From assembly GCA_016721305.1 (NCBI GenBank), contig JADKIH010000003.1, forward strand, positions 1-64,000: a stretch of DNA of 64,000 nucleotides. Direction: 5' to 3'. Within the stretch, counting starts at the first letter, position 1, and every line of letters starts with the position of its first letter. A program made the translations under genes and the position numbers. Source of the DNA: Bacteroidota bacterium (GTDB lineage: Bacteria > Bacteroidota > Bacteroidia > AKYH767-A > 2013-40CM-41-45). The notes under the pieces were generated by a model that did no database searches, had not been told where the DNA came from, and worked only from the letters and a program-made list of their open reading frames with translations. This document shows, in pieces, positions 7,387 to 15,846 of the stretch.

Positions 7387-9654
7387 TTAGTTGATGATGA
7401 AGCGCTTTGTAGATGAGCCTGCTCTAACGAAATATACTCCTGCCGGCACATTGGAAATATCCAATTTGACTTCCTGACCGCCACTAGCCGAAAGCATCAC
7501 GCGCCCGGTGATGTCGCATATCGTGAATGATTTTGCGAATTCGGAAAAGCGAATCGTCATTTGAGAATGAGCAGGGTTGGGATAGATTTCAATTGTACCG
7601 TTGTAAATTGAAATTTCATCGATACCTACAGGACAATTTTCCTTTGCGAAAGTAGTCGAAGGAAGTACCTGGAAGTTTCCGGTGCCATTAGGACAACGGC
7701 CCCATGAAAGATCGTTTGCCTGCGGGCCGAATGTAAGACTGTCGAGTACATTTCCATTCAGGTCGCTTAGCATAAGCTCCTCACCTGTTCCGGCCAATTT
7801 GAAATTTGTGTGGATGTACGATGACGTCGTATTTTTTTCATCAGCCCAAATAATAAGATAGCTGTTTGCCTGAATAATTGTGTTTTCGGGGAATGCGAAT
7901 TTTGTCGGATTCGTAAAATCATCGGTGATGTAAAGTCCGAATAAACTCAGATCGCTGTTTGTTGTATTGTAAAATTCGATCCAGTCTTCGTTCTTTCCAT
8001 TCTCATTTATTGTATCGCTCTGATTAACGGCTAAAAATTCATTGATCACTACTTGTCCCGCCGTAGCAACGGGTACATTTGCCGTTACATGGTAGAATTC
8101 ATGCTCGGCACGCTCCGGTGAAAACATACCGGCATCAGTATTCTCTGCGTAAATGTAGTAGTACAATTGAGCGGCATCCATAGTAACGGAAACACCATAA
8201 ACTCCATCGCCTGCAGATCCGTCGCCATGTGCACCATCGTCGAACATTGGAATACGGGTAAAGTGCAAATCGTTATCATAGCGATAGCCGAGATACACGC
8301 CTAATCCTGCATTTGAAATGGCAGCTGTAATGTAAATGGTACTATCAATTTTCGGAAATGTATCACTCACAAGAATGTTATTGATATCAGGCAAAGTATA
8401 ATTAAACTCAGTTGAAGCAAGAAGGAAAGAATTCCTTGCAGAGCATAAATTATTAATCCCCGGAACGGTATAACTTCCAATAGATATATCTGTCGTGAGA
8501 CTATTTTGATACTGGGTATCAGAAAAAAACTTATTTGTATCGGCAGTTACAGACGGATTAATTATTCCTTGAAGATAATTAGCCATTACACTATACCCAA
8601 GAGTGGACAAAAACTCATTGGTGATTGTTCGTGCATGAGCGAAATACATTCTTTTAAATTGAGCGTTATTAAAAATATCGTTAATCAGTGGCCAATAAGG
8701 ATCAGTTGAATGGGCATTGAGCGGGAATTGCGTCATCGCAGTGACGTTGAGCGAGCCCATTCCGGTTGCACCTCCGCCGGCAAATGGAAATCCGCCGAGC
8801 GACATATTCAAATCCCATACAACCGGATTGAAGAGTCCGTCGTTATCGCGGTACAGATAGTAGTTCTGACAAAAAACACCGGAGTAACTATCGAGATTCA
8901 CCATTACATTATTAAATGCAAGCATCCACGCTACACGATCGATGTCTATAATTGAAGAGAGAGCAGCAGGCGTATTTGTTACCGTATCGCAGAGATTCAC
9001 CAATTCGTTCCACCCGTAATCAGATTTTAATTCATAGTAATTCTGATATGATGAAGAATCGGCATTGATAAATTTCAGATTGCATTTTGTAGTAGGACCC
9101 GGATTGCCAATCGGGTTACATTTGAAAAAGGCGTTTTGAGAAGACAGAAATTTAGCAGAAATAAATTTCTTGTCGACGCTTTCTATATTAGAATACAAAC
9201 CGATGTAAACTCCATTTATGAACACTTCCGCAAAACTCGACTGAGGGCAATCCATATAATTGCGAAGTACATTGTAAGAAATCACTTCACGAATCATGGA
9301 AGGATCTGCATAGCCGTTACCCAATTTAATACTTGTATATCCATCGTACGATTGATTCTTGAATTCATCGAGTGATAGATGTAACGGATTCTTTGCGTAA
9401 GTAGAATCGTAAGAACTGTTTCCTTTATATTTCACTCCGACACTGTCGAATTGAATTCCGTTGATCAGCACTGTTGAAGCAACGATAAAAGTATCCGTTC
9501 CGATTTTAGCCGTATCCATCTGATAATCCCAATTCGGCTGATCGAATATGATTTCAATTCGTTGAATTGTTGTATAGTCGTAAAGAAATTGAGCTGTTGC
9601 CGTTGCCGAGCAAATGCTCAACAACAGGAACAGCCCTGAAAGACGTTTTATCAT
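7387..9654 (-). CDS. Secreted CotH-kinase/lamin-tail protein with T9SS tail
   Basis: A 755-residue exported protein. Signal peptide 1-22; a CotH domain (about 30-400; VGVKYKGNSSYDS, LKLGNGYADPSMIREVISYN-like region, VFINGVYIGLYSNIESVDKKF, VWDLNMSLGG); a linker; a lamin-tail domain (536-675; INEFLAVNQ, DWIEFYN, SYLIIWAD, SWGRCPNGTGNF); and a T9SS type A C-terminal domain (690-755; EIYPNPAHSQMTI, DITGRVM, VPAGVYFVRA). CotH proteins include secreted protein kinases of spore coats; in Bacteroidota they are common surface proteins of unknown substrate. It is a smaller paralogue of the giant CotH protein at 23-26 kb. Confidence 0.92.
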   Translation of the reverse strand: MIKRLSGLFLLLSICSATATAQFLYDYTTIQRIEIIFDQPNWDYQMDTAKIGTDTFIVASTVLINGIQFDSVGVKYKGNSSYDSTYAKNPLHLSLDEFKNQSYDGYTSIKLGNGYADPSMIREVISYNVLRNYMDCPQSSFAEVFINGVYIGLYSNIESVDKKFISAKFLSSQNAFFKCNPIGNPGPTTKCNLKFINADSSSYQNYYELKSDYGWNELVNLCDTVTNTPAALSSIIDIDRVAWMLAFNNVMVNLDSYSGVFCQNYYLYRDNDGLFNPVVWDLNMSLGGFPFAGGGATGMGSLNVTAMTQFPLNAHSTDPYWPLINDIFNNAQFKRMYFAHARTITNEFLSTLGYSVMANYLQGIINPSVTADTNKFFSDTQYQNSLTTDISIGSYTVPGINNLCSARNSFLLASTEFNYTLPDINNILVSDTFPKIDSTIYITAAISNAGLGVYLGYRYDNDLHFTRIPMFDDGAHGDGSAGDGVYGVSVTMDAAQLYYYIYAENTDAGMFSPERAEHEFYHVTANVPVATAGQVVINEFLAVNQSDTINENGKNEDWIEFYNTTNSDLSLFGLYITDDFTNPTKFAFPENTIIQANSYLIIWADEKNTTSSYIHTNFKLAGTGEELMLSDLNGNVLDSLTFGPQANDLSWGRCPNGTGNFQVLPSTTFAKENCPVGIDEISIYNGTIEIYPNPAHSQMTIRFSEFAKSFTICDITGRVMLSASGGQEVKLDISNVPAGVYFVRAGSSTKRFIIN

Positions 9655-9711
9655 GATAGTATTAATGTCTTAAAATAAATTCGATTGAACTGGAATTGCA
9701 ACCTGAATCGA

Positions 9712-10710
9712 TTATTCAAATATCAATTTAGTCTGAAGCAATCTTTCTCCTGAGTAATTTTTTACTGAAATGAAGTACATGCCTTTGGACAAGTTCCCTC
9801 TTTCGATATTCATTTTACTTCCCGCGAAACCATTGTATGTACGAACGATTTTTCCGTTTTGGTCAGTGATGGTAATTTGCACCGGAGCAACAGCATGTTC
9901 GAATTCTATCGTTGTTGATTCAGCAGCAGGGACCGGATATAATGAGTAAGCAATTTTCGGAGCGTATTCGTTGATGCCGATTGCACACAAACCACATTCA
10001 GAGAAGCAGTATGGAGTCATGACAGAATCTTTTGTTACATCGACAAAACGATTTCCATTGGAAGCGCAAGTTGAAGGAACGGATTCCGCAGCGCCTGAAG
10101 TATTTCCATTGTAGAATTTGTATTCGTAAGTACCCGCAGCCATGTAACTAATCACTTCGTAAATTCCGGGAGTGAATGAATACAGATAAGTAGTTGCAGG
10201 ATTGTTTCCCTGAAAATCGCCTGCTAAGTGAACACCGGCAGGATCAACAGCAGGGAGATTTTGCATATCGACTAAAGAGCGAAGAAGAAATAAATTCGCC
10301 GGAGCATTTGCAGCGAAAACAATGTTTCCGACGAAAGTAGTATCGTCGCCAAGTGAATCAACATACAACCAACGATTATCGTCGAAGTTGTAACCTACAC
10401 GAGATTCAACAGGCACGAATTCCGCTTCGTAGAATTGATCACCGTTTAAAAATTTATATTCGTAAAGACGGAATGCAGGAATATCGACAACGATGCTATA
10501 GATATTTGTATCGGCACTTTCCTGAAACAATGAAGTTGAATCAGACACCCAATCGTTTTGCAATCCGATCTCCGTTTGAAAATCACCGGAAATGTGCATG
10601 CCGGTTGTATTGATTACAATACCCGTCATGTCGACAGCAAACTTTACTTTTTTTGCTGACACTTGCAGAGCGCAGGCCAACACCAACAATGACAATACTA
10701 ACTTTTTCAT
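9712..10710 (-). CDS. Secreted protein with two duplicated beta modules and T9SS tail
   Basis: A 332-residue exported protein with signal peptide (residues 1-19, ending QVSA). Two similar modules can be seen: residues about 25-110 (GMHISGDFQTEIG...YEYKFLNGDQFYEAEFVP) and about 150-240 (GVHLAGDFQGNNP...YEYKFYNGNTSGAAESVP). The pattern HxxGDFQ ... YEYKFxNG resembles CBM48/starch-binding-like beta sandwiches that carry glycan-binding sites, but that is by eye. Residues about 250-332 form a T9SS type A domain (YSLYPVPAAESTTI, DQNGKIVRTY, LSKGMYFISV). It lies 19 bp downstream of the arylsulfotransferase-like gene and is probably in its operon. Confidence 0.88.
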   Translation of the reverse strand: MKKLVLSLLVLACALQVSAKKVKFAVDMTGIVINTTGMHISGDFQTEIGLQNDWVSDSTSLFQESADTNIYSIVVDIPAFRLYEYKFLNGDQFYEAEFVPVESRVGYNFDDNRWLYVDSLGDDTTFVGNIVFAANAPANLFLLRSLVDMQNLPAVDPAGVHLAGDFQGNNPATTYLYSFTPGIYEVISYMAAGTYEYKFYNGNTSGAAESVPSTCASNGNRFVDVTKDSVMTPYCFSECGLCAIGINEYAPKIAYSLYPVPAAESTTIEFEHAVAPVQITITDQNGKIVRTYNGFAGSKMNIERGNLSKGMYFISVKNYSGERLLQTKLIFE

Positions 10711-10729
10711 CCTCTTTTATTATTTTCTA

Positions 10730-12415
10730 TTAACGTACAATATTAACCTTTTTGATCATTACATGACCGGCTGTTTGGATTCGGACCATGTATAATCCAT
10801 TTGCAACTGCGGACAAATCAATCTGAGATGCATTTTTCGACTCAGAAACAACTTTTCCATGGATATCACTTATAGTAGTAAGATTGATATTCTCAGGAGC
10901 AATTCCGCCGATGTGAATCATTCCGTTCGATGGATTTGGGAAGAGCGTTACAGATTTACTGAATTCGTCGTTTGTGATACCTGTTGTGATATAAATGTAA
11001 GGTGAGGAAAGTGCAGAGCGGCAACCATTCGGGTCGATGATCTGTACTTCGTAATTTCCATCATGCGGCGGATTGTACGATTGATTCGTTGCACCGGTAA
11101 TTACCACGCCGTTATCATACCATTGATACTGATAACCCGCATCGGAAGTAAGCGTTCCGCCATTCTGAGTAATATTAGGTGTTGCCGGCATTGTTCCACT
11201 GATATAGCAAGCAGAATAATGATGAGCCTGCGGAACATTTCCGGAAAGCGTTTTGCTGAACAATGTTGTACCGTTTGAGTCAACTTCATAGATCGTTCCT
11301 GAAGTAGCAACAGCGACTAACATATTTCCGTTCGGCAATTGTTCTGAGCTTCCCATATTTGAACTGTGCCCATTACAAGTATGGCGCAGAGAGTAAGACG
11401 TCGGTTGGTAGGCAGTACCTGCGGTGTAAGTGTAATTATATCCGTCGTAAGGAGGAATCACGAAATCCACGGCCGACTGATTATTTGAAATTCCATTGTT
11501 ATTGAACGCAACGAGTTCATTTGCGCGAGGACAATCCTGTGGAATCCAATGAGCGTCATGAACAACATTCAGTATTTGCGATCCTGAAGCGCCATAAGAA
11601 GCGGGATTTCCCCAACGATACAGAAAATCGCCACCATGTCCTGAATTTCCTCCGGTATGAGTCGCAGCTTCGGCCGTTGTCGTGCTATGATCGATTACGA
11701 AGAGCTGATTAAGATTATGAGAGCTGAAAACAATCTGATCGAGCACCGGATTGTAGTCGATACCATTCATGTGCATCCAGTCCTTTGTATTTGACGAGTT
11801 TTGATAGTTAATGTTTAACAGTTCCGGATGATCCAGGATGGAAGATTGATAATTATCTCTCGTTGAATCGATATTTTGAACCAGGTGATCCCACACGTGC
11901 CATTCCCAAACGATGTTTGCGCCATTGAGTCCGTTCGGTTGAACTTCAACAATTTTATCAGGCCACATCACATGAGAAGTTGATGCGCCTGCTTGTAAAA
12001 CTTCGGATGCGGTTTTTAGCTCGTATGAAATGAGGAGTACGTTTCCATTCGGCATTGGGCAGATATCGTGGTGCATACAATATTGAGTGGTAGAGTACAC
12101 ATAGTCCCATACCAGATTTCCGTTGTAGTCCACTTCCTGAACACGACCGGTGATTCCTCCGCCGTTGAAAGAGTTTCCACTATTCATTACGGTACGAATC
12201 AAATTTCCACCCGGACGTAAGTACACACTATAGCCTGTACCTCCGCTCAGATTTGTCCAATTATGATAAGTAGTTCCGTTTGTGTCAATTAGCACAGCAC
12301 CTGTACTATTTTGGATACTATATAATGTATATCCGTCCATTTGCTGGGCGTTTGCCCCAAAAAAGTCCGAAAGAATAAGGGCAATAACAGCTACCAGGAA
12401 TAAGTTCCTTTTCAT
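10730..12415 (-). CDS. Arylsulfotransferase-family (ASST-like) secreted protein with T9SS tail
   Basis: A 561-residue exported protein with signal peptide 1-23. The body has the six-bladed propeller pattern of the arylsulfotransferase family: GGNLIRT, YCMHHDICPMPNGNVLLISYE, DWMHMNGIDYNP, VHDAHWIPQDCPRANELVAFNN, LRHTCNGHSSNMGSSEQLPNGNMLVA, HHYSACY. The repeated HH/HD positions match the His-rich active site of ASST, so sulfate-transfer or a relative is possible, but substrate is unknown. Residues about 405-470 form an Ig-like module (YQYQWYDNGVVITG), and the end is a T9SS type A domain (VTLFPNPSNGMIHI, ANGLYMVRI). A CATCTTTG box lies about 28 bp before the start. Confidence 0.88.
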   Translation of the reverse strand: MKRNLFLVAVIALILSDFFGANAQQMDGYTLYSIQNSTGAVLIDTNGTTYHNWTNLSGGTGYSVYLRPGGNLIRTVMNSGNSFNGGGITGRVQEVDYNGNLVWDYVYSTTQYCMHHDICPMPNGNVLLISYELKTASEVLQAGASTSHVMWPDKIVEVQPNGLNGANIVWEWHVWDHLVQNIDSTRDNYQSSILDHPELLNINYQNSSNTKDWMHMNGIDYNPVLDQIVFSSHNLNQLFVIDHSTTTAEAATHTGGNSGHGGDFLYRWGNPASYGASGSQILNVVHDAHWIPQDCPRANELVAFNNNGISNNQSAVDFVIPPYDGYNYTYTAGTAYQPTSYSLRHTCNGHSSNMGSSEQLPNGNMLVAVATSGTIYEVDSNGTTLFSKTLSGNVPQAHHYSACYISGTMPATPNITQNGGTLTSDAGYQYQWYDNGVVITGATNQSYNPPHDGNYEVQIIDPNGCRSALSSPYIYITTGITNDEFSKSVTLFPNPSNGMIHIGGIAPENINLTTISDIHGKVVSESKNASQIDLSAVANGLYMVRIQTAGHVMIKKVNIVR

Positions 12416-12507
12416 TGATTTAGAAGGTTTTGTTTAGGTCGCCAAAGATGAATTAATAATTGAAAACAGGCAAAGAGGGTTAGGTTAATGTGGGGAAAAA
12501 GTAGGCA

Positions 12508-12780
12508 GGCTTCGACAGGCTCAGCCCGGCGGGTGCGGGGTTCGGAGCCTGCTCACTCACCCTGTTACTCAAACTCGCACTAAACTTTCTCTTCATCTCT
12601 GATTTTTTGATGCTTAAATCAATGCAAATGACTAGTATTCAGTTATTTGATTGTTTCCATTATTGTGTGAGTTTGAGTAACAGTGCGGGTGAACAGGGTC
12701 CGCAACCTGCCAAGCAGAGCCCACCAGGCTGAGCCGGTCGAAGCCCAAAAACTTCCAGCCAAGCAAGCAACCAAGCAACT
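12508..12780. repeat. Long inverted-repeat element with GGCTTCGAC arms
   Basis: The 385-bp gap before thiL holds a hairpin-type element. The outer arm GGCTTCGACAGGCTCAGCC (12508-12526) pairs with 12727-12745 with one mismatch, and the inner arm CTGTTACTCAAACTC (12562-12576) pairs perfectly with 12669-12683. Intervening arm sequence is also related. A word array of the type AAGCAAGCAACCAAGCAAC follows to about 12786, leading straight into the thiL promoter box. No coding potential was seen. Confidence 0.85.
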
Positions 12781-12787
12781 AACCAAC

Positions 12788-12795
12788 TACCTTTG
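12788..12795 (+). promoter_or_regulatory. TACCTTTG -7 box of thiL
   Basis: A perfect Bacteroidota TANNTTTG box ends only 5 bp before the thiL ATG, so transcription would begin at or near the start codon and the mRNA would be leaderless or nearly so. Confidence 0.6.
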
Positions 12796-12800
12796 CGCCC

Positions 12801-13838
12801 ATGTTTGAAAACAAGGAAAACCGTACAGAATTGACTGATTTAGGGGAATTTGGGCTGATTGACCATTTGGCGGCGGCGATTTCTCTTACTAATAAAGAGA
12901 GTGTAAAAGGTATTGGCGACGATGCGGCTATTATCGACAACGGCGACAACATGACGGTCGTAACTACCGACATGCTCGTTGAAGGCGTTCACTTCGATCT
13001 GACTTTTCATCCGCTCAAGCATCTAGGCTACAAAGCCATTACTGTAAACTTAAGCGATATCTATGCAATGAATGCCGAGCCGAAACAAGTAGTTGTTGGG
13101 CTAGCATTGTCGAATCGTTTTTCACTCGAAGCCATTGAAGAATTGTACGCCGGAATGAAAATGGCGTGCGATCGTTACGGTGTAGATTTAGTTGGCGGTG
13201 ACACAACGTCGTCGAATCTCGGATTGATTTTATCAGTTACAGCTATCGGTAAAGCACCGAAAGATAAAATTGTATATCGCAACGGAGCGAAAGAAACGAA
13301 TCTCATTTGCGTGAGTGGAGATTTAGGCGGAGCGTATGTAGGTTTGCAATTGCTCGAGCGTGAAAAGAAAATTTTCCTGGAGAATCCGAAAATACAACCC
13401 GACTTAAGCGGAGCCGATTATATTCTCGAACGACAATTAAAACCTGAGCCGAGAAAAGACATCGTCGACAAATTACGCGAGCTGAATGTTGTGCCGACAT
13501 CGATGATTGATATTTCCGACGGACTTGCTTCAGAACTAATGCATCTCTGTAAGCAATCCGGCACAGGTTGTGTTTTGTACGAAGACAAATTCCCGATCGA
13601 TCCGCAGACATACGACAAAGCACGCGAGTTCGGTCTCGATGCAACGATATGCGCATTGAGTGGCGGCGAAGATTACGAATTGCTTTTCACCATTAAAGTT
13701 GAAGATTACGAAAAGCTCCGAATGAATTTAGACTTCTCAACGATTGGTCACATGACATCGGCATCGGAAGGAATGTACTTGCAGGATAAGTCGGAGAATC
13801 GGGTGACGTTGGTGGCGCAGGGGTGGCGAGCCTTCTAA
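12801..13838 (+). CDS. thiL: Thiamine-phosphate kinase
   Basis: A 345-residue cytosolic enzyme that phosphorylates thiamine monophosphate to the active cofactor thiamine diphosphate using ATP. Family motifs are present in order: IGDDAAII near residue 40, TTDMLVEGVHFDL near 55-67, NLSDIYAMNAEP near 83-94, VGGDTTSS near 130, and the C-terminal IDISDGLASEL and LSGGEDYELLFTI segments. Length is normal. The ATG follows a TACCTTTG box by 5 bp. The stop TAA at 13836-13838 is formed by the first bases of a word-repeat element, so the last codons abut the repeat. No other thiamin genes are nearby and no TPP riboswitch is visible. Confidence 0.96.
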   Translation: MFENKENRTELTDLGEFGLIDHLAAAISLTNKESVKGIGDDAAIIDNGDNMTVVTTDMLVEGVHFDLTFHPLKHLGYKAITVNLSDIYAMNAEPKQVVVGLALSNRFSLEAIEELYAGMKMACDRYGVDLVGGDTTSSNLGLILSVTAIGKAPKDKIVYRNGAKETNLICVSGDLGGAYVGLQLLEREKKIFLENPKIQPDLSGADYILERQLKPEPRKDIVDKLRELNVVPTSMIDISDGLASELMHLCKQSGTGCVLYEDKFPIDPQTYDKAREFGLDATICALSGGEDYELLFTIKVEDYEKLRMNLDFSTIGHMTSASEGMYLQDKSENRVTLVAQGWRAF

Positions 13839-14099
13839 TTAGCTGATTAGTTAATTAGTTGATGGTCCTTACTAATTGCATCTTCTGTGTTTCATATTTG
13901 GAGTGCGGAGAGTATGGGTAATTTGTTAGCCGCTCTAAAGTTATGACATATCGTTTGATTCATTTGATGTGTAAGCACCTCTCTCTTTCTATGATCAATT
14001 CGCCAATGAATAGTATTTAACTCCCCTATGAAAAACCGAAGTCGTGTTTAGTAAGAACCATCAACTAATCAACGAATTTACGAATCAACGAATCAGAAA
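13836..14099. repeat. MITE-like element with 21-bp inverted inner arms
   Basis: The gap between thiL and the second DinB gene is one element. The left end reads TAATTAGCTGATTAGTTAAT and the right end reads ATCAACGAATTTACGAATC. Just inside, 13855-13875 and 14048-14068 are reverse complements over 21 bp with a single mismatch (they contain GTTGATGG and CTTACTAA). The core of about 170 bp has no ORF. Elements at 28400-28526 and 52414-52590 share the same inner words. Confidence 0.85.
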
Positions 14100-14101
14100 T
14101 A

Positions 14102-14605
14102 ATGAAACCTCAACTCATCTCCTATTGCCATTTTACTTTATGGGCAAACCGACTTATTCTTGACTACATAGAAAAGAATGTCAGCGACGATAAAATACAG
14201 CAAGAACTGGTAAGCAGTTTTCCATCTTTGCAAAAAACGCTTTTTCACATTTGGGATGCTGAACAGATCTGGCTACAACGTTTGCAAGGTGTTCAACTTT
14301 CGAGCTGGCCGAGCAAGTCTTTTAACGGAACGTTTACGGAAGCAAAAAAACAAATGCTTGAAACGAGCAGCAATTGGATTGCGCTGATCGAACGTCTTTC
14401 GGAACAAGAGCTCGAAGAAAAATTTCAGTTCAAGACAATGGACGGCACCGAATTCAATCAGCCTCGCTGGGAAGCAATTCACCATTGCCACACCCACTCT
14501 ACTTTTCATCGCGGCCAGGTAATTACTTTGCTGCGTCAGCTCGGGTTTTCGGATTTGCCGGGAACGGATTTTATTCGGTATTGCAGAACCCAATCAGCTA
14601 ATTAG
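14102..14605 (+). CDS. DinB family protein
   Basis: A 167-residue cytosolic DinB-superfamily four-helix bundle. The metal triad is readable: the His in LQKTLFHIWDAEQIWLQR (about 49) and the two His of HHCHTHSTFHRGQVITLLRQLG (about 126-140). The tail LPGTDFIRYCR is also family-typical. Members of this group act on small thiols or are of unknown function. It is only distantly similar to the DinB at 3.9 kb. The final codons and the TAG stop (encoding S-A-N-stop) are made of the word repeat CAATCAGCTAATTAG, so the repeat has replaced the original 3' end. Confidence 0.88.
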   Translation: MKPQLISYCHFTLWANRLILDYIEKNVSDDKIQQELVSSFPSLQKTLFHIWDAEQIWLQRLQGVQLSSWPSKSFNGTFTEAKKQMLETSSNWIALIERLSEQELEEKFQFKTMDGTEFNQPRWEAIHHCHTHSTFHRGQVITLLRQLGFSDLPGTDFIRYCRTQSAN

Positions 14606-14634
14606 CTAATTAGCTGATTAGCTAATTGACTAAT
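14592..14634. repeat. TTAGCTAA word array overlapping two gene ends
   Basis: An array of TCAGCTAA/TTAGCTAA/TTAGCTGA words covers the gap between two convergent genes. It supplies the stop codon of the DinB gene on the plus strand and the TAG stop of the YitT gene on the minus strand. Confidence 0.85.
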
Positions 14635-15595
14635 GAATAGCTCGCTTCTTAATCATCCCCCCTCTTGTATCCTTTATCGAATGCGTAATCAGAAACGCCT
14701 GCCCGTCGATTTTTTCTATTTCGGCTTTTAGGCTGGCCATTTCGAGACGGGTAACGACGGAGAAAATAATGTCTACTTCCGTGAGTCGGTGACCGTGTGT
14801 GCCGTAACCGCGTTTACCTCGATAAATCGTTACGCCGCGACCCAATTGCTCGGTGATCATTTTTCGGATCTCTTCGCTTCGTTCAGAAATAATCGTCACT
14901 CCCGTGTACTCTTCAATTCCGGAAATGATGTAGTCGACGGTTTTGGCTGCAGAGAGATACGTCAGAATTGAGTATAAAGCTTGCTCAAATGACAATACAA
15001 AAGCTGCGATTGAAAAGATGATGATGTTAATGACAAGAATGATGTCACCGATTGTAAGTGATGATTTTCTGGAAAGACTGAGTGCTAAAATTTCTGTTCC
15101 ATCGATCACACTACCACCTCGCATGGCCAAACCGATTCCGGCGCCGAGGAAGAATCCGCCAAAAACAGAAACTAAAAGTTTATCGCTCGTCACAATCGGA
15201 TAAGGAATGAAGACTAAGCAGAGTGCCAATCCGATAATTGCCGTCAGTGTTTTGAGTGCAAAAGTTTTGTTGATCTGTCGCCACCCGAGATAAATAAAAG
15301 GCATATTGATTACAATGATCAGAATCGGCAAGCTTATTCCCGTGAGCTCGGTAATCAAAAGCGAAATACCCGTTACTCCCCCATCGATAAAACCATTCGG
15401 CAATAAAAAACCTTTCAAAGCCAATCCGGCCGAAAGCATACCCGCAACAATCAAAAACCCATGAATAATTTGCGTACGAACGTGCACTAAAAAACTCCGA
15501 TAATCCGACTTCCCCGCCCGACGAAAATTCGTCCCCCGCTTTCTAGCCTGAGCTTTTGCGTAAGTGATGAAGTAGGATTGGAGGAGGGGGTTCAT
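14630..15595 (-). CDS. YitT family membrane protein (DUF161/DUF2179)
   Basis: A 321-residue integral membrane protein. After a basic N-terminus (about 1-35) there are five to six hydrophobic helices between about 45 and 215 (e.g. GFLIVAGMLSAGLALKGFLL, LIIVINMPFIYLGW, LLVSVFGGFFLGAGIGLAMR), carrying the family signature GGVTGISLL and GGSVIDGTEILAL. Residues about 225-321 form the cytosolic DUF2179 domain (VTIISERSEEI, GRGVTIYRGKRGY, DIIFSVVTRLE, DGQAFLITHSI). YitT proteins are thought to be transporters or exporters; substrate unknown. Its stop codon TAG lies in the adjoining word repeat. Confidence 0.93.
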   Translation of the reverse strand: MNPLLQSYFITYAKAQARKRGTNFRRAGKSDYRSFLVHVRTQIIHGFLIVAGMLSAGLALKGFLLPNGFIDGGVTGISLLITELTGISLPILIIVINMPFIYLGWRQINKTFALKTLTAIIGLALCLVFIPYPIVTSDKLLVSVFGGFFLGAGIGLAMRGGSVIDGTEILALSLSRKSSLTIGDIILVINIIIFSIAAFVLSFEQALYSILTYLSAAKTVDYIISGIEEYTGVTIISERSEEIRKMITEQLGRGVTIYRGKRGYGTHGHRLTEVDIIFSVVTRLEMASLKAEIEKIDGQAFLITHSIKDTRGGMIKKRAIH

Positions 15596-15601
15596 GTTTC
15601 C

Positions 15602-15846
15602 GGATTAGCTGATTTGACGATTAGCTGATTAGCTGATTAAGGCTGCAGAACTTACGTAGCGAAACTTGTGATGACAGAAGATAAATTAAAGACTGTATGT
15701 TGAAATAATCAACAGACATTAATCCAAGCAAAAGGCTTGTACAGAATTGAATAGTTCAATTAAGGAAAGACCTCATCAGCTAATCGTCAAATCAGCTAAT
15801 CAGCTAATCGCAAAATCAGCTAATCGTCAAATCAGCTAATCAACCA
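15602..15846. repeat. Inverted word-repeat pair around a 130-bp core
   Basis: Left words at 15602-15640 (ATTAGCTGATTTGACGATTA...) are matched by reverse words at 15774-15846, including a perfect inverted match of at least 26 bp. The core of about 130 bp has no ORF. The right end supplies the TAG stop of the aminopeptidase gene on the minus strand. Confidence 0.87.
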
